The notes under the pieces: generated by a model
Told to the model about the DNA's origin: nothing
Seen by the model: the letters and a program-made list of their open reading frames with translations, nothing else
Database searches by the model: none
Source: Legionellaceae bacterium UBA6148
Lineage (GTDB): Bacteria; Pseudomonadota; Gammaproteobacteria; Legionellales; Legionellaceae
Assembly (NCBI GenBank): GCA_002423125.1
Contig: DIUW01000045.1
Span: 1 to 64,000, forward strand
Direction: 5' to 3'
Length of the DNA stretch: 64,000 bases
Position numbers and translations under genes: made by a program
In this document: positions 63,110-64,000 of the stretch, piece after piece
Position numbering within the stretch: the first letter of the stretch is position 1
Layout: each line of letters opens with the position of its first letter

Positions 63110-63334
63110 ATGGCTACAGGTGAAGTAAAATGGTTTAACAATGCAAAAGGTTGGGGATTTATTGTTCCTGAGAGTGGTGGAACAGACATTTTCGTTCATT
63201 ATTCTTCAATTGACGGCACTGGATACAAAACACTTCTCGCGGGTCAATCCGTTAGTTACGAGCTAGGTTCTGGTGAGCGTGGTCATCATGCAACCCATGT
63301 TGCCGCGTTATGTGAAGTCGCAGAAGAAGCATAG
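63110..63334 (+). CDS. Cold-shock domain protein
   Basis: A 74-residue CspA-like RNA/DNA chaperone. I use ATG 63110 with a perfect AAGGAGGA site; the upstream in-frame ATG at 63086 would add eight residues. RNP1 is KGWGFIV (Trp where Tyr or Phe is usual) and RNP2 is DIFVHYSSI. The last residues (GHHATHVAALCEVAEEA) are longer and more acidic than in short Csp proteins. The upstream leader of about 150-200 nt without genes is compatible with the long structured 5' leaders known for cspA mRNAs. Confidence 0.9.
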   Translation: MATGEVKWFNNAKGWGFIVPESGGTDIFVHYSSIDGTGYKTLLAGQSVSYELGSGERGHHATHVAALCEVAEEA

Positions 63335-63436
63335 AGCGCAGGACTACCTCATGAAAAAGTACGCATAAAAGAAATAGAAATGTAAGCTGATTTCATCATG
63401 ATAATAGTCATGAGCAAGATGACTTTGCTGATTGTC

Positions 63437-63502
63437 ATTGCGAGGAACGAAGCAACCCAGAGAACAGTGCTCCGAACACTGGGTTGCTTCGTTCCTCGCA
63501 AT
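63437..63502. repeat. Palindromic repeat with 24-bp arms
   Basis: Arms 63437-63460 and 63479-63502 are perfect reverse complements; the outer edge begins GTCATTGCGAGGAACGAAGC. The 18-nt centre itself holds a small CAGTG/CACTG hairpin. This belongs to a repeat type widespread in bacteria, and fragments occur at 45133 and 54583. It lies 34 bp from the truncated end of the higA remnant. Confidence 0.75.
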
Positions 63503-63535
63503 TGTAACGTCTCGGAATATTCAAGATGCTCTATC

Positions 63536-63718
63536 TCAACCTATTTGAGGTGAAGCAGATGGAGGCATCGAATGATGTTTATTTTCATAGCCCTCGATCA
63601 ATACAAGTAAAACATCAAGCTCATCGCCTTCAGGGGTATCTTGCTTAGATCCCCATAGGATATCTACTCGATCCAATGCCATTTGATAATCATCATCATT
63701 ATGAATAGGTTTAATCAT
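63536..63718 (-). pseudogene. HigA antitoxin, C-terminally truncated
   Basis: From ATG 63718 (GGAGG nine bases upstream) it codes for 60 residues matching the N-terminal region of HigA-type antitoxins: MIKPIHNDDDYQMALDRVD, then TPEGDELDVLLVLIEGYENK and a proline stretch. The helix-turn-helix domain that should follow is absent; a stop comes at SPQIG. The cut lies close to the palindromic repeat at 63437-63502. It overlaps the control region of the higB remnant upstream. Confidence 0.75.
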
Positions 63719-63719
63719 T

Positions 63720-63863
63720 TTATTGAACCTCCACAGCATTCACACAATCATATTCTTGATGTGTGCCAACAAACTTAATAAACATTACCTGTCTCGAATA
63801 ATCGATAGCGCATATAACTCGGTAGTCATTTCCAGCCGAAAAGAGCGCTATTTCTTTGCGCGA
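63720..63863 (-). pseudogene. HigB toxin remnant, C-terminal 45-47 residues only
   Basis: The minus strand reads KEIALFSAGNDYRVICAIDY and then SRQVMFIKFVGTHQEYDCVN before a stop at 63720-63722, one base from the higA start region. The pattern N-D-Y-R-x-x-x-x-I-D-Y and FVGTH-EYD is the HigB C-terminal core. An in-frame TGA at about 63864 and no start codon upstream show that the N-terminal half is gone. The toxin cannot be functional. Confidence 0.7.
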
Positions 63864-63885
63864 TCAAGATAATTTATGCTAAAAT
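63856..63885 (+). promoter_or_regulatory. Possible sigma-70 promoter for the window-end gene
   Basis: TTGCGC (63856-63861), 18-bp spacer, TGC-TAAAAT with TAAAAT at 63880-63885 and an extended -10 TGn. It is placed about 34 bp before the TTG start at 63919. Confidence 0.35.
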
Positions 63886-63918
63886 CCGCGGCCTCACACA
63901 CCATCTTCGAGATCTCTT

Positions 63919-64000
63919 TTGGCACACACTATCCGCGTATTGTTACTTTTCTGTTTTTTAGGATTTTCCTGCATCACTCAAGCTCGCGATATCGCAATCA
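63919..64000 (+). CDS. Exported protein, 5' end only
   Basis: A frame opening with TTG at 63919 reads LAHTIRVLLLFCFLGFSC and then ITQARDIAI to the window edge. The hydrophobic stretch and small residues look like a signal peptide, perhaps cleaved after TQA. The family cannot be named from 27 residues. The start codon is inferred. Confidence 0.45.
   Translation, partial: MAHTIRVLLLFCFLGFSCITQARDIAI

Noticed and set aside
1..64000. tRNA, rRNA or CRISPR features
   Set aside because: No cloverleaf with a convincing T-arm, no rRNA-like stretch and no regularly spaced repeat array were seen by eye. A tRNAscan/Infernal run would be decisive.

Overview
The window is a gammaproteobacterial chromosome segment of moderate GC. 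It most resembles the order Legionellales (the Legionella/Coxiella/Berkiella side). The evidence is a homologue of the Dot/Icm type IVB secretion protein IcmC/DotE, an ankyrin-repeat protein and a 3,313-residue kinase/coiled-coil protein of effector type, a secreted M4 metalloprotease, a Pls/PosA-type NRPS, and gammaproteobacterial gene orders: surA-pdxA, rpsU-yqeY-dnaG, gyrA-serC-aroA, cmk-rpsA-lapA-lapB-pyrF and algH-ruvX-pyrB. The genus cannot be fixed from the sequence alone. No rRNA, tRNA, CRISPR array or complete insertion sequence was seen.

Layout. 0-6 kb: surA-pdxA-folA (minus strand), a secreted adenosine deaminase-like protein, a DUF3579 protein, a secreted unknown and the IcmC-like protein. 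6-16 kb: a flavin reductase and class I aldolase pair, a secreted M4 protease, plsY, tsaD, rpsU-yqeY-dnaG without the usual rpoD, a vapBC toxin-antitoxin pair behind a perfect palindromic operator, and a signal peptide peptidase. 16-25 kb: clpB, a membrane NRPS flanked by two 185-bp miniature transposon-like elements, and an ankyrin protein. 25-31 kb: a tightly overlapping minus-strand operon (lapA, lapB, pyrF, a degenerate uracil-DNA-glycosylase-like protein and a pseudopilin) downstream of cmk-rpsA, which are separated by a 162-bp imperfect palindrome. 31-45 kb: a plus-strand block of a tripartite efflux system and the giant gene. 45-54 kb: gyrA-serC-aroA, a DUF4142 lipoprotein, gltA, a RelB/ParE-type pair whose toxin is frameshifted, and two tandem YrbL-like proteins. 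54-64 kb: fabF, an unknown, a secreted subtilase, dksA, ubiK, comM, algH-ruvX-pyrB, a cold-shock protein, a decayed higBA remnant and the start of an exported protein.

How the genes fit together. Housekeeping genes for DNA replication and topology, translation, envelope assembly, pyrimidine and aromatic synthesis and stress response form the backbone. Accessory genes with a host-associated flavour (ADA-like protein, proteases, IcmC-like protein, ankyrin protein, giant kinase, NRPS, efflux) sit between them. The clearest case is the 14-kb plus-strand efflux and giant-kinase block, which lies exactly between aroA and cmk. Those genes belong to one minus-strand superoperon in many gammaproteobacteria. 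Short palindromic repeats mark many junctions, and some supply the last codons of host genes. The strongest candidates for something undescribed are the giant kinase/coiled-coil protein with its island, the 185-bp element family with 9-bp target duplications, and the NRPS with a lysine-like specificity pocket.
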